Counted from the first letter of the stretch, positions 23,296-32,173 are shown. The stretch: 64,000 bases of DNA from Akkermansia sp. (GCA_017546445.1 JAFYWX010000006.1:1-64000), one strand, 5' to 3'. The notes: generated by a model not told the origin, from the letters alone. Translations and numbers: made by a program.

Positions 23296-26175
23296 TTACG
23301 GAGCATCCACCAGCACCTCGCGGGCGCGGGTAGCACCAGAGGGCGCGGAGATAACGCCGTTCTCCTCCATCATATCCATAATCTTGGCAGCGCGACCGTA
23401 GCCGATGCTGAAGCGGCGCTGCAGGAGCGAGGTACTGGCCTTGCGCTCTGTCACCACAAGCTGCACGCAACGAGTGTACAGCTCAGCATCCTCATCGTTC
23501 ATATTCTTGGTGCCGATGCGGCCACCATTATCCGCATTGGGCGAACCACCCTCGGCACTGTCCATCTCTGCGGCCACGCCCTGCTCGAACTTCTGCTTGG
23601 CATGGGCAGCGCAGTGAGCAATAATCTTGGCGATTTCGGCATCGCTCACAAAGGCGCCCTGCACGCGGGTCATCTTGGTGATACCGCCGGGCGGCAGGAA
23701 CAAGCTGTCGCCCTTGCCAAGCAGGTTTTCTGCGCCGGCCTGGTCGATGATGATACGGGAATCCAGCGGGCTGGCCACACGGAAAGCGATTCGGCTGGGG
23801 ATATTGGCCTTGATGATACCTGTCACCACATTGGCACGCGGAGTCTGCGTGGCCGCCACCAGGTGAATACCGGCAGCACGGGCCTTCTGCGTAAGGCGGG
23901 CAATGTAGTTTTCCAGGTCTTCCTTCACCACCATCATGAGGTCAGCAAGCTCATCGATAATGATAACGATGTACGGCAGCTTGAGCGGAATAGGCTCGGG
24001 GTCGTCGAAATCAAACTCATCCTGCTCATCCTCGCGGGCAAGAGCCACCTCGTCCTCTGCCTGGCGCTCAATCTCGCTGGCCATGGCCTCAATGGCGGCA
24101 TAGTCGATGGGGGCATCCTCTTCCTCCTCCGGCTCATCGATGGGGCCGTCGTCCTCGCGGTTGTTGAAGTCCTCGAAGTTACGCACGCCCACCTGACTGA
24201 ACAGGCGGTAGCGACGCTCCATTTCATTCACCGCCCAGCGCAGCGCACCAATCACACGGCCAGGCTGAGTCACCACCGGGCAAATGAGATGCGGCAGCTT
24301 GCGGTAAGGCTGCATTTCCACCACCTTGGGATCCACCAGAATAAGCTTCAGCTCCTCCGGGCGGAACTTATAGAGCATGGAAAGAATCATGCTGTTGATG
24401 CACACGGACTTACCGGAACCCGTGGTACCAGCCACCAGCGTATGCGGCATGGCAGCAAGGTCACCGATAACCGCGTTGCCGTACACATCCTTACCCAGCG
24501 CCACAGGAATACGCAGCTTCGGGCTGTTGAAATTATCTGACTGCAGCAGCTCACGCAGATAAACCGGCGATTTCTGAGCATTCTCCAGCTCGATACCCAC
24601 CGTGTTCTTGCCGGGGATAGGAGCCAGAATATTCACTGACTTGGAGCTGGTGGCCAGCATGATATCCTTATCCAGCTTGGAGAAATCGCTCACGCGGCGA
24701 CCGCGGGGGGGGTAAAATTCGTAGCGTGTGATGCTCGGGCCACGGGTAATGGCACCGGGCTCCACCGTAATTCGGAATGTATCCAGCGTCTCGATAATGC
24801 GCTGCTGCGTCTCATCCATCTCCCGCTGGGCAGCAGCAGTAACATCCTGAGAAACAGGCTCATACTTAAGCAATTCGTACGGCGGCAAGGGATAATCCTC
24901 ATATTGCACGCGGGTATCCTTCTTATCCAGCGGGCCAGCAGAACGGGACGTGGCCGCCTTGGAAGCCGGAGCAGCAGCCTTGGCTGCCCTGGGTGCAGGT
25001 TTCGGAGCAGGATTCTGCGCGGCAATGCGGCGATCCATCTGTTCCTGCAGACGCGGGTTCACCGGGCTGCGGCGAGCAGGTGCAGGCAGCGGCTCCGCAT
25101 CTGCACCAGGTGCATTGCGCAGCGCAATTTCCTCCTCCACCGGAGCCATGAGATCCAGCAGATTGGCGCGGTTACTGGTGGGCGCATACTGGCGACCACG
25201 GCCAGTGGGCGGCCGCTGAGTTTCCACTCGGTTAGCTTCCCGGCGGCGGCTATCTGCCATCTGCTGCTCAATCGAAGGCATGGGCGGATAATCATCCACC
25301 ACATACTCCGGTTCCGGAGCGCGGCGAGAATCAGCCCCGGCACGCTTGCGGGAGGGCGCATTTTCCACAGGTTCATCCGGGAAAAGGGAATTCTGGTCTT
25401 CGCCTGCGGCACGCCGGGCCTCTACGCGGGCCACCTCAGCATCTGCCGCGGCAGCAGCCTTGGCCGCAGCCATCTCGCGTTCCAGTTCCTCATTGTGCTC
25501 ACGCATCTTCTGCTCACGCTCCGCGCGGCGGCGTTCCTTCTTCTCAGCCCGGTTGCTGCGCCAGCGGCACCACGAATCGGCTATATCATACCAGGATTCT
25601 TTCCAGAACTGAATAAACGTGAACCGGGCAAAATAAATCCACCCCACAGCATGCAGCAGCAGGAATGACACCAACGCCCAGCGCGTGCCGGCATAAGGCT
25701 CCACCAGGCAGCATCCATCCAGATACCCCAGAAGACCACCTACCGAATACAGATGATGCGCGGTCTTCCAATCATCCAGGAACCAGGGCTGAAGCGCAAG
25801 AATGGCGCTGGAGAAAATCACCAGGCAAATCATGGCCACAAGCTGCAGCACAAAAGGACGACGCGGCCAGATAACGAGGCCCACAGAAAAGATGAGAAGC
25901 AGAGCCATGGCATACAGCGAGACAGCCCCCAGCAGCCAATTGCAGATTCCCGCCAGATACAAGCCGATAATCCCCAGCCAGTTGGTACAGGGAGCCTCCT
26001 CTGCCACGGTGCCGCCGGTCGGGTTCAGAAAATCCCACCCCATCTCTGAGTGGTTGTAACTCAGAAGACTAGCCGCCACCACAAGAGACAACACAACAAG
26101 GCTCACGCCAGTCACTCTGGTGGGCCATGTCCGTTTCTCCCGCTGGGGCATCTGGGGTTCTGTCTCGTACTCCAT
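23296..26175 (-). CDS. ftsK: DNA translocase FtsK
   Basis: 959 residues. Four hydrophobic segments lie in the first 190 residues (septal anchor). An Ala/Arg/Glu-rich linker follows to about residue 440, then the hexameric motor: Walker A AGTTGSGKSVCINSM (about 585) and Walker B IVIIIDELADLMM (about 735), with KARAAGIHLVAATQTPRANV. The C-terminal winged-helix gamma domain (LYTRCVQLVVTERKASTSLL followed by QRRFSIGYGRAAKIMDMMEE) reads KOPS sites. Between FEDFNN and LKLPYIVI there is a strongly acidic insertion of about 60 residues, longer than usual. It moves chromosome dimers and ter DNA at the septum. The gene is single, with a promoter at 26190-26219. Confidence 0.95.
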   Translation of the reverse strand: MEYETEPQMPQREKRTWPTRVTGVSLVVLSLVVAASLLSYNHSEMGWDFLNPTGGTVAEEAPCTNWLGIIGLYLAGICNWLLGAVSLYAMALLLIFSVGLVIWPRRPFVLQLVAMICLVIFSSAILALQPWFLDDWKTAHHLYSVGGLLGYLDGCCLVEPYAGTRWALVSFLLLHAVGWIYFARFTFIQFWKESWYDIADSWCRWRSNRAEKKERRRAEREQKMREHNEELEREMAAAKAAAAADAEVARVEARRAAGEDQNSLFPDEPVENAPSRKRAGADSRRAPEPEYVVDDYPPMPSIEQQMADSRRREANRVETQRPPTGRGRQYAPTSNRANLLDLMAPVEEEIALRNAPGADAEPLPAPARRSPVNPRLQEQMDRRIAAQNPAPKPAPRAAKAAAPASKAATSRSAGPLDKKDTRVQYEDYPLPPYELLKYEPVSQDVTAAAQREMDETQQRIIETLDTFRITVEPGAITRGPSITRYEFYPPRGRRVSDFSKLDKDIMLATSSKSVNILAPIPGKNTVGIELENAQKSPVYLRELLQSDNFNSPKLRIPVALGKDVYGNAVIGDLAAMPHTLVAGTTGSGKSVCINSMILSMLYKFRPEELKLILVDPKVVEMQPYRKLPHLICPVVTQPGRVIGALRWAVNEMERRYRLFSQVGVRNFEDFNNREDDGPIDEPEEEEDAPIDYAAIEAMASEIERQAEDEVALAREDEQDEFDFDDPEPIPLKLPYIVIIIDELADLMMVVKEDLENYIARLTQKARAAGIHLVAATQTPRANVVTGIIKANIPSRIAFRVASPLDSRIIIDQAGAENLLGKGDSLFLPPGGITKMTRVQGAFVSDAEIAKIIAHCAAHAKQKFEQGVAAEMDSAEGGSPNADNGGRIGTKNMNDEDAELYTRCVQLVVTERKASTSLLQRRFSIGYGRAAKIMDMMEENGVISAPSGATRAREVLVDAP

Positions 26176-26189
26176 AATACAGTCGGCAT

Positions 26190-26219
26190 ATCATACTATC
26201 CACGCACCCAGTTCCGCAA
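26190..26219 (-). promoter_or_regulatory. Promoter of ftsK
   Basis: Minus strand: TTGCGG (26214-26219), 18-nt spacer, TATGAT (26190-26195). It leaves a leader of about 8-15 nt before the ATG at 26175. Confidence 0.45.
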
Positions 26220-26285
26220 GCGTAAAATGCGTTCTATGCCGCATTTAAAAATTTTCCACGCAGAAAGGACAGAATCAGAAAGATA

Positions 26286-26314
26286 TTGCACACAGCACAG
26301 GATTATGGTACAGT
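26286..26314 (+). promoter_or_regulatory. Promoter of the 66-aa membrane protein gene
   Basis: TTGCAC (26286-26291), 17-nt spacer, TACAGT (26309-26314). The ATG at 26329 lies about 8 nt past the predicted transcription start. It is divergent from the ftsK promoter. Confidence 0.55.
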
Positions 26315-26328
26315 GCTGGCGCCGGCTT

Positions 26329-26529
26329 ATGAGAGAAGAATTAGCACCGAATGAGGACATTGTCTTTGCCCAGCAGAACCAGAAGGTTATGAAGAGCCGG
26401 GGAAGCGCCATCAACAAACCCCGCCAGCTGGTCAGCGCAGGCGTGGTCATCACCTGGCATGTACTGGCTCTGATTTCACTGAACCTCTGGTTACTGCGCC
26501 TGCTTGGCTATATTCCCCTGCCCTGGTAA
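26329..26529 (+). CDS. Small single-pass membrane protein of unknown function
   Basis: 66 residues starting MREELAPNEDIVFAQQNQKV; a polar N-terminal half is followed by one hydrophobic helix (VVITWHVLALISLNLWLLRL) ending GYIPLPW. Longer upstream readings pass through the promoter and are rejected. The gene has its own promoter and a good terminator, and is divergent from ftsK. No family is recognised. The clear transcription signals make it a credible small gene. Confidence 0.6.
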   Translation: MREELAPNEDIVFAQQNQKVMKSRGSAINKPRQLVSAGVVITWHVLALISLNLWLLRLLGYIPLPW

Positions 26530-26556
26530 GCAGCGTTTCAAAAAGCACCGAAGAGA

Positions 26557-26580
26557 AGCCCGCCGGTCTGGCGGGCTTTC
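26557..26580 (+). terminator. Terminator between convergent genes
   Basis: A perfect 8-bp stem AGCCCGCC (26557-26564) with GGCGGGCT (26570-26577), then TTC. It serves the small membrane protein gene and probably also the convergent minus-strand gene, whose minus-strand side lacks a clear T-run. Confidence 0.65.
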
Positions 26581-26592
26581 GTATGTAAGCAA

Positions 26593-27114
26593 TCAGCGGC
26601 GCATGCGGTTGATGGGCATCACCCCGTAATCTGCAGCATCCTGCGGCGCGGAGGGAATTTCCTCACAAGCTCCACCCTGAAGCACCTCCAGCTCCGTCAC
26701 CGGGCGAATCGGCGTCATCACATCGCCCAGGTCGGCATAATAGTGCTTCTGCGTCAGGCGAACCAGCTGCCCTGGCTTGAGCTCTGCCAGTTTCTGCAGC
26801 ATACCTTCCGGCTGCCCGGGCACATCATTCCGGGCATCAACCATCAGCATATTGCCGGCGGCTGCCATGTCATCACCATACTTACCAGGCTTTTCGTATG
26901 CCTCATTGGTAAGCACCCGGAACTGGGCCACCTTCACAGCGTGGTCGCAGCGGTCCGGGCAAAGGGCCGTACGGAAATAACATGGACGCTCCATGGTGCC
27001 CACGTACTGGGCGGTCACCGTATTAGATGCAAGCAAATCAGCCTTCTCCGGCAGGGGAGAAGCCACAACAGAGGGCAGCAAAGCCGCAATCATGAGAAAA
27101 AGTCCGGATTTCAT
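26593..27114 (-). CDS. Exported protein of unknown function
   Basis: 173 residues. Residues 1-19 are a signal peptide (KSGLFLMIAALLPSVVAS). The mature part holds a cysteine cluster RPCYFRTALCPDRCDHAV, then a beta-rich stretch including LKPGQLVRLTQKHYYADLGD and a final Cys in GGACEEIP. Disulfides are plausible in the periplasm. No family is recognised. It is downstream of the RNA methyltransferase gene by 48 nt on the same strand. Confidence 0.65.
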   Translation of the reverse strand: MKSGLFLMIAALLPSVVASPLPEKADLLASNTVTAQYVGTMERPCYFRTALCPDRCDHAVKVAQFRVLTNEAYEKPGKYGDDMAAAGNMLMVDARNDVPGQPEGMLQKLAELKPGQLVRLTQKHYYADLGDVMTPIRPVTELEVLQGGACEEIPSAPQDAADYGVMPINRMRR

Positions 27115-27162
27115 ATGCGTTTAACTGGTTTGACGTCTATGAAGCGTTTTGCGTTGAGAAAA

Positions 27163-28059
27163 TTATTTATTTTTCTGCAGAAGGCAACAAAAGCCCCCTG
27201 CCCCGAACCCATGCGCCGGCAATAAGCGGTATGCAGGAAAATCTGCAAGAGCAGAGCGGAACGGCGCCAGCAGAGGCACCTCCACCGCCTGCCATTCAGG
27301 GTTGCGCTTGAGGATATAAGCCATCACCTTTTCATTTTCCTCCGGGTCATACGTGCAGGTAGTGTACACAATGTGCCCGCCGGGGGCAACGCACTGCACA
27401 GCAGAAAGCATGATACCCTTCTGGCGCTTGGCATTTCCATTCACCATACCGGAGCCCAGGCAGCCGGGGTTCTTGATTCCCTTGCACAGCAGAGACTGCC
27501 CGCTGCAGGGTGCATCCACCAGCAGCAGGTCAAACAGCTCTCCACTGCGGGCCCACTGGTCAGGGCGGTTTCCCGTAACCCGCACCTGCGGCATACCACA
27601 CTGCTCCAGATTCTGGCGCAGAATACCACGCCGCCCGGGATGCACCTCATTGGCCGTGTGATTACCTGCGCCAAATCGCGCAGCCATCAGCATAGTCTTG
27701 CCACCGGGTGCAGCACACATATCCAGAGAGGAAGCAGGCGCCGGCACCTCGGCCAGGCATGCAGACTCCCAGCAGGATGACAAATCCAGCGAATAATACA
27801 GACCGGCGGCATAGTCTGCATGCGCCGTGGGCTTCACCCCCTCTGCCGGCACATACACGCGCGGCGGCAGCCACGGAGCATCCAGCTCCGAGCAGGCAAA
27901 CGGCGGCACATACTCCTGCGGAGCACGAGCGGTGAGCACCACCGCCTGGCGGGAGGAAACACCCGCCCGCATAGCCGCAAGCAGAGACTCCGCAGCCTCA
28001 CCCTCTAAGCCGAGACGCGCGCAGAGTCTCAATTCTCCTTTGGCAAAATCCTCAGCCAT
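27163..28059 (-). CDS. RsmB/RsmF-type RNA m5C methyltransferase
   Basis: 298 residues of the NOL1/NOP2/Sun family. The SAM-binding motif is LDMCAAPGGKTMLMAARFG. The two catalytic cysteines are in VDAPCSGQS and YTTCTYDPEEN. The protein lacks an N-terminal NusB-like domain and a C-terminal PUA domain, so it is the core enzyme only. It methylates cytosine C5 in rRNA or tRNA; the exact site cannot be told. It lies 15 nt after the ROK kinase gene and is probably cotranscribed with it. Confidence 0.85.
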   Translation of the reverse strand: MAEDFAKGELRLCARLGLEGEAAESLLAAMRAGVSSRQAVVLTARAPQEYVPPFACSELDAPWLPPRVYVPAEGVKPTAHADYAAGLYYSLDLSSCWESACLAEVPAPASSLDMCAAPGGKTMLMAARFGAGNHTANEVHPGRRGILRQNLEQCGMPQVRVTGNRPDQWARSGELFDLLLVDAPCSGQSLLCKGIKNPGCLGSGMVNGNAKRQKGIMLSAVQCVAPGGHIVYTTCTYDPEENEKVMAYILKRNPEWQAVEVPLLAPFRSALADFPAYRLLPAHGFGAGGFCCLLQKNK

Positions 28060-28074
28060 AGCAGCTCACAGGCC

Positions 28075-29022
28075 TCAACCGCGGGCATCAGCCTCTACCA
28101 GAGCCATCTTGGCAGCGCCGATGATACCGGCCTCATTGCTGAACTGCGCAGGAAGAATGCGCAGCTTCTCATAATGCGGCGCATACATCTGAGCCTTCAA
28201 GTAAGCGCGCAGCGGCTCCATGAGCAAGTCACCAGCCTTAGCCACACCACCACCGATGATGAAGGCAGCGGGATTCAGCAGGTAATGGCAGTTCAGCAGG
28301 CCTGTGGCAAGCTTGCGGGCAATGTCATCCCACATAGCCAGCGCCACGGCATCACCCTCCTTGGCAGCCAGCTCCAGCGGGTACGGGGCGCAATCCTCAA
28401 AACTCTTCTCCTGCCCTGCTGCAGCATAGGCAGCTGCAGCATCCTCCTGAATGCGGGGGTGACCGATATAATTTTCCAGAGCACCATGATTGTGGTAATA
28501 GCCTTCGCGGCCATTGTAATCAATGCTCACATGCCCCAGCTCACCTGCAGCCCCCAGAGCACCACGCAGCATCTGGCCGTTGGCCACAATGCCGGAGCCC
28601 ACACCCGTACCCAGGGTCAGGCACACCAGGTCATTCAGACCCTTACCAGCGCCAAGCTTCCATTCTGCATAGGCCATGCAGTTAGCATCATTATCCACCG
28701 CTGCGGGCAGCCCGGTCATCTCCTCCAGCATCTGGCGCACGGGCACATCATACCAGCCCGGCACGTTGGTCAGCGAATCGGCAATGCCGCGGTCATGATT
28801 CACAAAGCCCGGAATCCCCATACCCACGGCCTTCACCTCAGGGTATTCTGCAATCAGGGCCTTCAGGCGCTTGCCTACCTCCTCGAAAATTGCCTCCGGC
28901 GCCACAAAATCCTGCGTGCGTACCGGCTCGGCACGCGCAATCAGCTCTGTGCCCTGCACCACTGCAATCTTGATAGAGGTCCCCCCCATATCCACACCAA
29001 TGCTCAAATCATTCTCTGCCAT
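28075..29022 (-). CDS. ROK family sugar kinase (glucokinase-like)
   Basis: 315 residues. The ATP phosphate-binding motif SIGVDMGGTSIKIAVV opens the protein; DNDANCMAYAEWKLGAG and the LGTGVGSGIVANGQ loop follow, then GELGHVSIDYNG, the ROK metal histidine. The usual zinc motif CxCGxxGCxE is replaced by GYYHNHGALE, so the three zinc cysteines are absent. It phosphorylates glucose or a related hexose such as N-acetylglucosamine, which would suit a cell that makes hexosaminidase; the substrate is not shown by sequence. A TGATAAAAT box lies 10 nt before the ATG. Confidence 0.88.
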   Translation of the reverse strand: MAENDLSIGVDMGGTSIKIAVVQGTELIARAEPVRTQDFVAPEAIFEEVGKRLKALIAEYPEVKAVGMGIPGFVNHDRGIADSLTNVPGWYDVPVRQMLEEMTGLPAAVDNDANCMAYAEWKLGAGKGLNDLVCLTLGTGVGSGIVANGQMLRGALGAAGELGHVSIDYNGREGYYHNHGALENYIGHPRIQEDAAAAYAAAGQEKSFEDCAPYPLELAAKEGDAVALAMWDDIARKLATGLLNCHYLLNPAAFIIGGGVAKAGDLLMEPLRAYLKAQMYAPHYEKLRILPAQFSNEAGIIGAAKMALVEADARG

Positions 29023-29031
29023 ATGCCCTGC

Positions 29032-29037
29032 ATTTTA
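29032..29037 (-). promoter_or_regulatory. -10 box of the ROK kinase gene
   Basis: Minus strand TAAAAT (29032-29037) preceded by TGA gives an extended -10 (TGATAAAAT), the same element seen before coaE-rho and the iron alcohol dehydrogenase. A -35 box is poor. It ends 9 nt before the ATG, so the leader is 2-3 nt. Confidence 0.45.
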
Positions 29038-29190
29038 TCACACCCTCCAGTAGCGGAAAAGAGAAAAATACCACCTGCTGCGTTTTTTCTGTCTTTTCCA
29101 CCCGGAGTGGCACCACCTGTATCTCCGCCGGCAGAATCACCATGGGGCGCGGCAGCAGCCCGCTCCCGATTCCCACCGGAAATGACACAG

Positions 29191-29346
29191 TCAAACAAAC
29201 CATGCGACATACTGCTCGCCATTTACCAGATACACATGCGGATGCCATTCATCCATCATGTCAAAGCCCCGCAACGCACTACCCGGATCCAGCCCGACAG
29301 CAGCCTTGTAACTGTTTCCTTTTAAGCTCCTTGATAAAACACCTGT
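29191..29346 (-). pseudogene. Possible gene remnant in the 473-nt gap 29023-29495
   Basis: An open minus-strand frame of about 51 codons ends at 29191. It contains KAAVGLDPGSALRGFDMMDE and WHPHVYLVNGEQYVAWFV, which read like a real protein C-terminus, but the only ATG pair is near its end (29259) and a TAA lies just upstream. I see no promoter. It may be a decayed gene or a tiny gene; the rest of the gap shows nothing I recognise. Confidence 0.2.
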
Positions 29347-29450
29347 TTATCACCCCCGTCCAACAGAATAACAAAAGGATACCATTTTTTACAGCAGCCC
29401 TTTCATAATGAACACATTATCACGGAATTTCACAAGCAAAAAAAGAAAAC

Positions 29451-29481
29451 AAAAAAAACGGGTGCGGCTGCACCCGGTTTT
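29451..29481 (-). terminator. Terminator of the metallopeptidase gene, bidirectional in form
   Basis: Stem CGGGTGC (29459-29465) with GCACCCG (29470-29476). On the minus strand it is followed by eight T; on the plus strand by GTTTTT. Confidence 0.85.
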
Positions 29482-29495
29482 TCATCTGGCAGAAT

Positions 29496-30623
29496 TTATT
29501 TCTTCGGGAAGCTTACCTTCACTTTCTTGCTCTTCCAGGCGCGGATGAAATCCTGCTGAAGGCGGGCAGCCGTGCGGTGCGGCTTAATCAATTCCTGGGC
29601 AGCATCCTCCGGGGACTTTCCATCCAGCAGCGCCTGCAGATACGCCTTCATGGCATCCACACCCTTCTTGCCATCCAGGTGCACAAAAAAGGCAACCGTC
29701 ATAACAGAAAGCATGTACGTATCCTTGCCCTGCGGCATGTAGCCATACATGGTCTGCTGATTCATGGTGAAGAACTCCTCCAGTTTGAAATCGAAGTCCA
29801 GAGCTCCGTGCTCTGCGCGCTGCCTGGCAGCATGCAGAATGAGGGAGAAACCACGGTCAAAATCCAGGTCCTCGCCCACATAAGGCACATAGCCCACATA
29901 CTCAGCCCAGCCTTCATTTGCCCAGATAGGAAGCGAATTAAGCAGGAACTGCTGGTGGGTAAGCTCATGCACCAGAGCGTGGGTATCAATATCCTCGCGT
30001 TCCACCTTACCGCTGCGGCCGATTCCGAGCGAGGGAAACGGAATCATCACCTTATCAATGGCAATATCAGCCTCCTTGAGCGGGCCGCCCGTCTTGCGAT
30101 AAGCCCCCAGGAACACACCGGCGGAGTTCGTGGGACCACCTGCCGCATAATATTCCTCCATGCCAGGCTGCAGCTCCACGATGAATTTCTTCTCCCCGCG
30201 GTCTGCAGATGAACGCGGCACCGGCAGCACCTCAGCAATGGCTTTGCAGGCAGCGTAAGCGCATTCGCAAAGGCGCGCCACCGTCTTCTGAGCCTCCGGC
30301 TGCAGTTTCGCCTTGGAAACAAAGGCAAAATTGTTGGAGACATAGGTGAACCCGGCGCCCGGGGCGCCGCCCGCCATCTCCTGCACCTCGGTATCCTTGG
30401 GCACAGAAACGCTGCGCGGCCAGTCTCCCGGAGACTTCACGCGCACATTTTTCACCCCCATTTCCCGCAGCTCCTTTTTCTTGCGGCTGGCGGCCTTGCG
30501 CACATTGCGCTCCTTTTCCTTGCCAGCGCGATTGGAGCTGCGGTCACGCCCCGTATCGCCCATTGCCTGCATGGGGCCCAGGGCAACCAGCAAGGCAATC
30601 AACAAATGAAAAATTCTTTTCAT
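29496..30623 (-). CDS. Exported gluzincin-like metallopeptidase
   Basis: 375 residues from the ATG at 30623. A signal peptide (KRIFHLLIALLVALGPMQAMG) is followed by a basic, Arg/Lys-rich stretch (about 25-60). The catalytic region is LVHELTHQQFLLNSLPIWAN followed by EGWAEYVGYV: an HExxH zinc motif with a downstream glutamate in NEGWAEY, the gluzincin pattern. A role as a periplasmic or secreted peptidase follows; the substrate is unknown. The gene lies 26 nt after argJ on the same strand and ends at a strong terminator. Confidence 0.75.
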   Translation of the reverse strand: MKRIFHLLIALLVALGPMQAMGDTGRDRSSNRAGKEKERNVRKAASRKKKELREMGVKNVRVKSPGDWPRSVSVPKDTEVQEMAGGAPGAGFTYVSNNFAFVSKAKLQPEAQKTVARLCECAYAACKAIAEVLPVPRSSADRGEKKFIVELQPGMEEYYAAGGPTNSAGVFLGAYRKTGGPLKEADIAIDKVMIPFPSLGIGRSGKVEREDIDTHALVHELTHQQFLLNSLPIWANEGWAEYVGYVPYVGEDLDFDRGFSLILHAARQRAEHGALDFDFKLEEFFTMNQQTMYGYMPQGKDTYMLSVMTVAFFVHLDGKKGVDAMKAYLQALLDGKSPEDAAQELIKPHRTAARLQQDFIRAWKSKKVKVSFPKK

Positions 30624-30649
30624 AGCGATACGGTCTCCGTGCAAAGGGG

Positions 30650-31906
30650 TTATCGGGTCAGGCCATCGCGCTTAGCCTGGTTCCAGTAGGCGTACTCAGA
30701 GCGGTTGAAATCAACATACTCCGGAGAAAGGTCAGTGGTATAAACCACATAATCCACATCGCCCAGGTTCAGGTTGATGAGGATTTCGAACTCACGAGCC
30801 TGAACGCGCTCGCGGAGGTCATCGCTGGGGGTATCGGTCTGCTCACCACCGCGGCATGCGGGCAGGCCGGCGATGTCAATATCCACCTTCTCCTCCACCA
30901 CGCGGACACCAGAATAGCCCACAGCGTGAATAATACGGCCCCAGTTCGGATCACCACCGTTCCAGGAGCTCTTCACCAGGTTGGACTTGGCCACACCTTC
31001 AGCCACGCGCTTGGCTTCCTCCTGCGTGGGGGCGCCCACAACCTTCACTGTCACAAACTTTGTTACGCGCTCACCATCCTGCACAATGCGCTTGGCCTGC
31101 TCCAGCATCACATAATGCAGAGCAGCCACAAACTCATCCCAGCCCTCGCTGCCGGGAGCCAGCTGCACACCGGATGCACCGTTGGCCATCACCAGCGTGG
31201 TGTCGTTGGTGCTCATGTCGCCATCGATGGTGATGCGATTAAACGAATGCTCCACGCCCTCGCGCACAATGGTATCCAGATTCTCACGGGACACACCGGC
31301 ATCTGTGCAGATAAGGCAGATCATCGTAGCCATGCAGGGAGAAATCATACCTGCGCCCTTGCAGCAGGAACCAATGCGCACCGGCTTGCCGCCTATGGTG
31401 ATTTCCACAGCAACCTCCTTCTCACGGGTATCGCTGGTAATGATGGCAGAGGCCACATCATGCCCCTTCTCTGCAGAGAGGCCTGAGCACAGCTCCGGCA
31501 GGCGCGGCGTAATGCGCATCATGGGCATGGGCAGGCCAATCACGCCGGTAGAACACACAGCTACCTCACTAGGGGTAAGCCCCAGCTGCTCTGCCACCAC
31601 ACTGCACTCCAGGCGTGCATCCTCCACACCGCGGGCACCCGTGCAGGCATTGGCATTGCCGCTGTTGGCCACAATGGCCCGCACATTGCCACGGCTAAGG
31701 TGGTGCTCACTCACGCGCACGCAGGCGGCGCGCACACGATTGGTGGTAAATGTACCGGACGATGTTGTCGGCAGCTCGGAATAAACCAGAGCCAGGTCCA
31801 GGCGCGTTGCTTCCGGCTTCTTGATACCACAGCTCAGCGCATTGGCAACAAATCCCTTTGCGGCAGTTACGCCGCCCTCTATGCTCTTCATGGTGCAATC
31901 AGACAT
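30650..31906 (-). CDS. argJ: Bifunctional glutamate N-acetyltransferase / N-acetylglutamate synthase
   Basis: 418 residues from the ATG at 31906 (MSDCTMKSIEGGVTAAKGF); the frame extends 10 codons further but the shorter start fits the family. It transfers acetyl from N-acetylornithine to glutamate in arginine synthesis. The self-cleavage site is in SPCMATMICLICTDA, where the conserved Thr becomes the new N-terminal nucleophile of the beta chain. SGNANACTGARG, NRITIDGDMSTNDTTLVMAN and SSWNGGDPNWGRI are family landmarks. A structured leader with a possible promoter precedes it. The peptidase gene follows 26 nt downstream. Confidence 0.93.
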   Translation of the reverse strand: MSDCTMKSIEGGVTAAKGFVANALSCGIKKPEATRLDLALVYSELPTTSSGTFTTNRVRAACVRVSEHHLSRGNVRAIVANSGNANACTGARGVEDARLECSVVAEQLGLTPSEVAVCSTGVIGLPMPMMRITPRLPELCSGLSAEKGHDVASAIITSDTREKEVAVEITIGGKPVRIGSCCKGAGMISPCMATMICLICTDAGVSRENLDTIVREGVEHSFNRITIDGDMSTNDTTLVMANGASGVQLAPGSEGWDEFVAALHYVMLEQAKRIVQDGERVTKFVTVKVVGAPTQEEAKRVAEGVAKSNLVKSSWNGGDPNWGRIIHAVGYSGVRVVEEKVDIDIAGLPACRGGEQTDTPSDDLRERVQAREFEILINLNLGDVDYVVYTTDLSPEYVDFNRSEYAYWNQAKRDGLTR

Positions 31907-32016
31907 GGTTTCTTGCAAAAATTTCCTTGCTGGCACCTAATTTGCCACATTTTTCCTTTGGCTTCAAGACTAATCATTGCCCACACCTGCCGAAAATCAG
32001 GCATATCCCCAGTAAC

Positions 32017-32132
32017 ATACCACCCCGGCCGCTTATTCAGCAACCGGGGTGGTATCAACTTTTCTCTCTCTTTACTGAAACTCGCTCTCGCGGGTTACGT
32101 CCCTAGACTAGCATAATTTCCTACAAAGTCAA
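32017..32132 (-). promoter_or_regulatory. Candidate structured leader RNA upstream of argJ
   Basis: In the 326-nt gap 31907-32232, the minus strand has TTGACT (32127-32132), 16-nt spacer, TAGTCT (32105-32110), then a possible RNA with a GNRA-type hairpin (CGC-GAGA-GCG) and a long hairpin with perfect 12-bp arms (32044-32055 with 32017-32028, 15-nt loop). No T-run follows on the minus strand; on the plus strand TCAACTTTTC follows. It could be the argJ 5' leader (about 190 nt) or a separate RNA. Confidence 0.35.
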
Positions 32133-32173
32133 GAGGGTTTTTAGTTTTTTTGCAAATTCTTTTCCTCGCCGGA

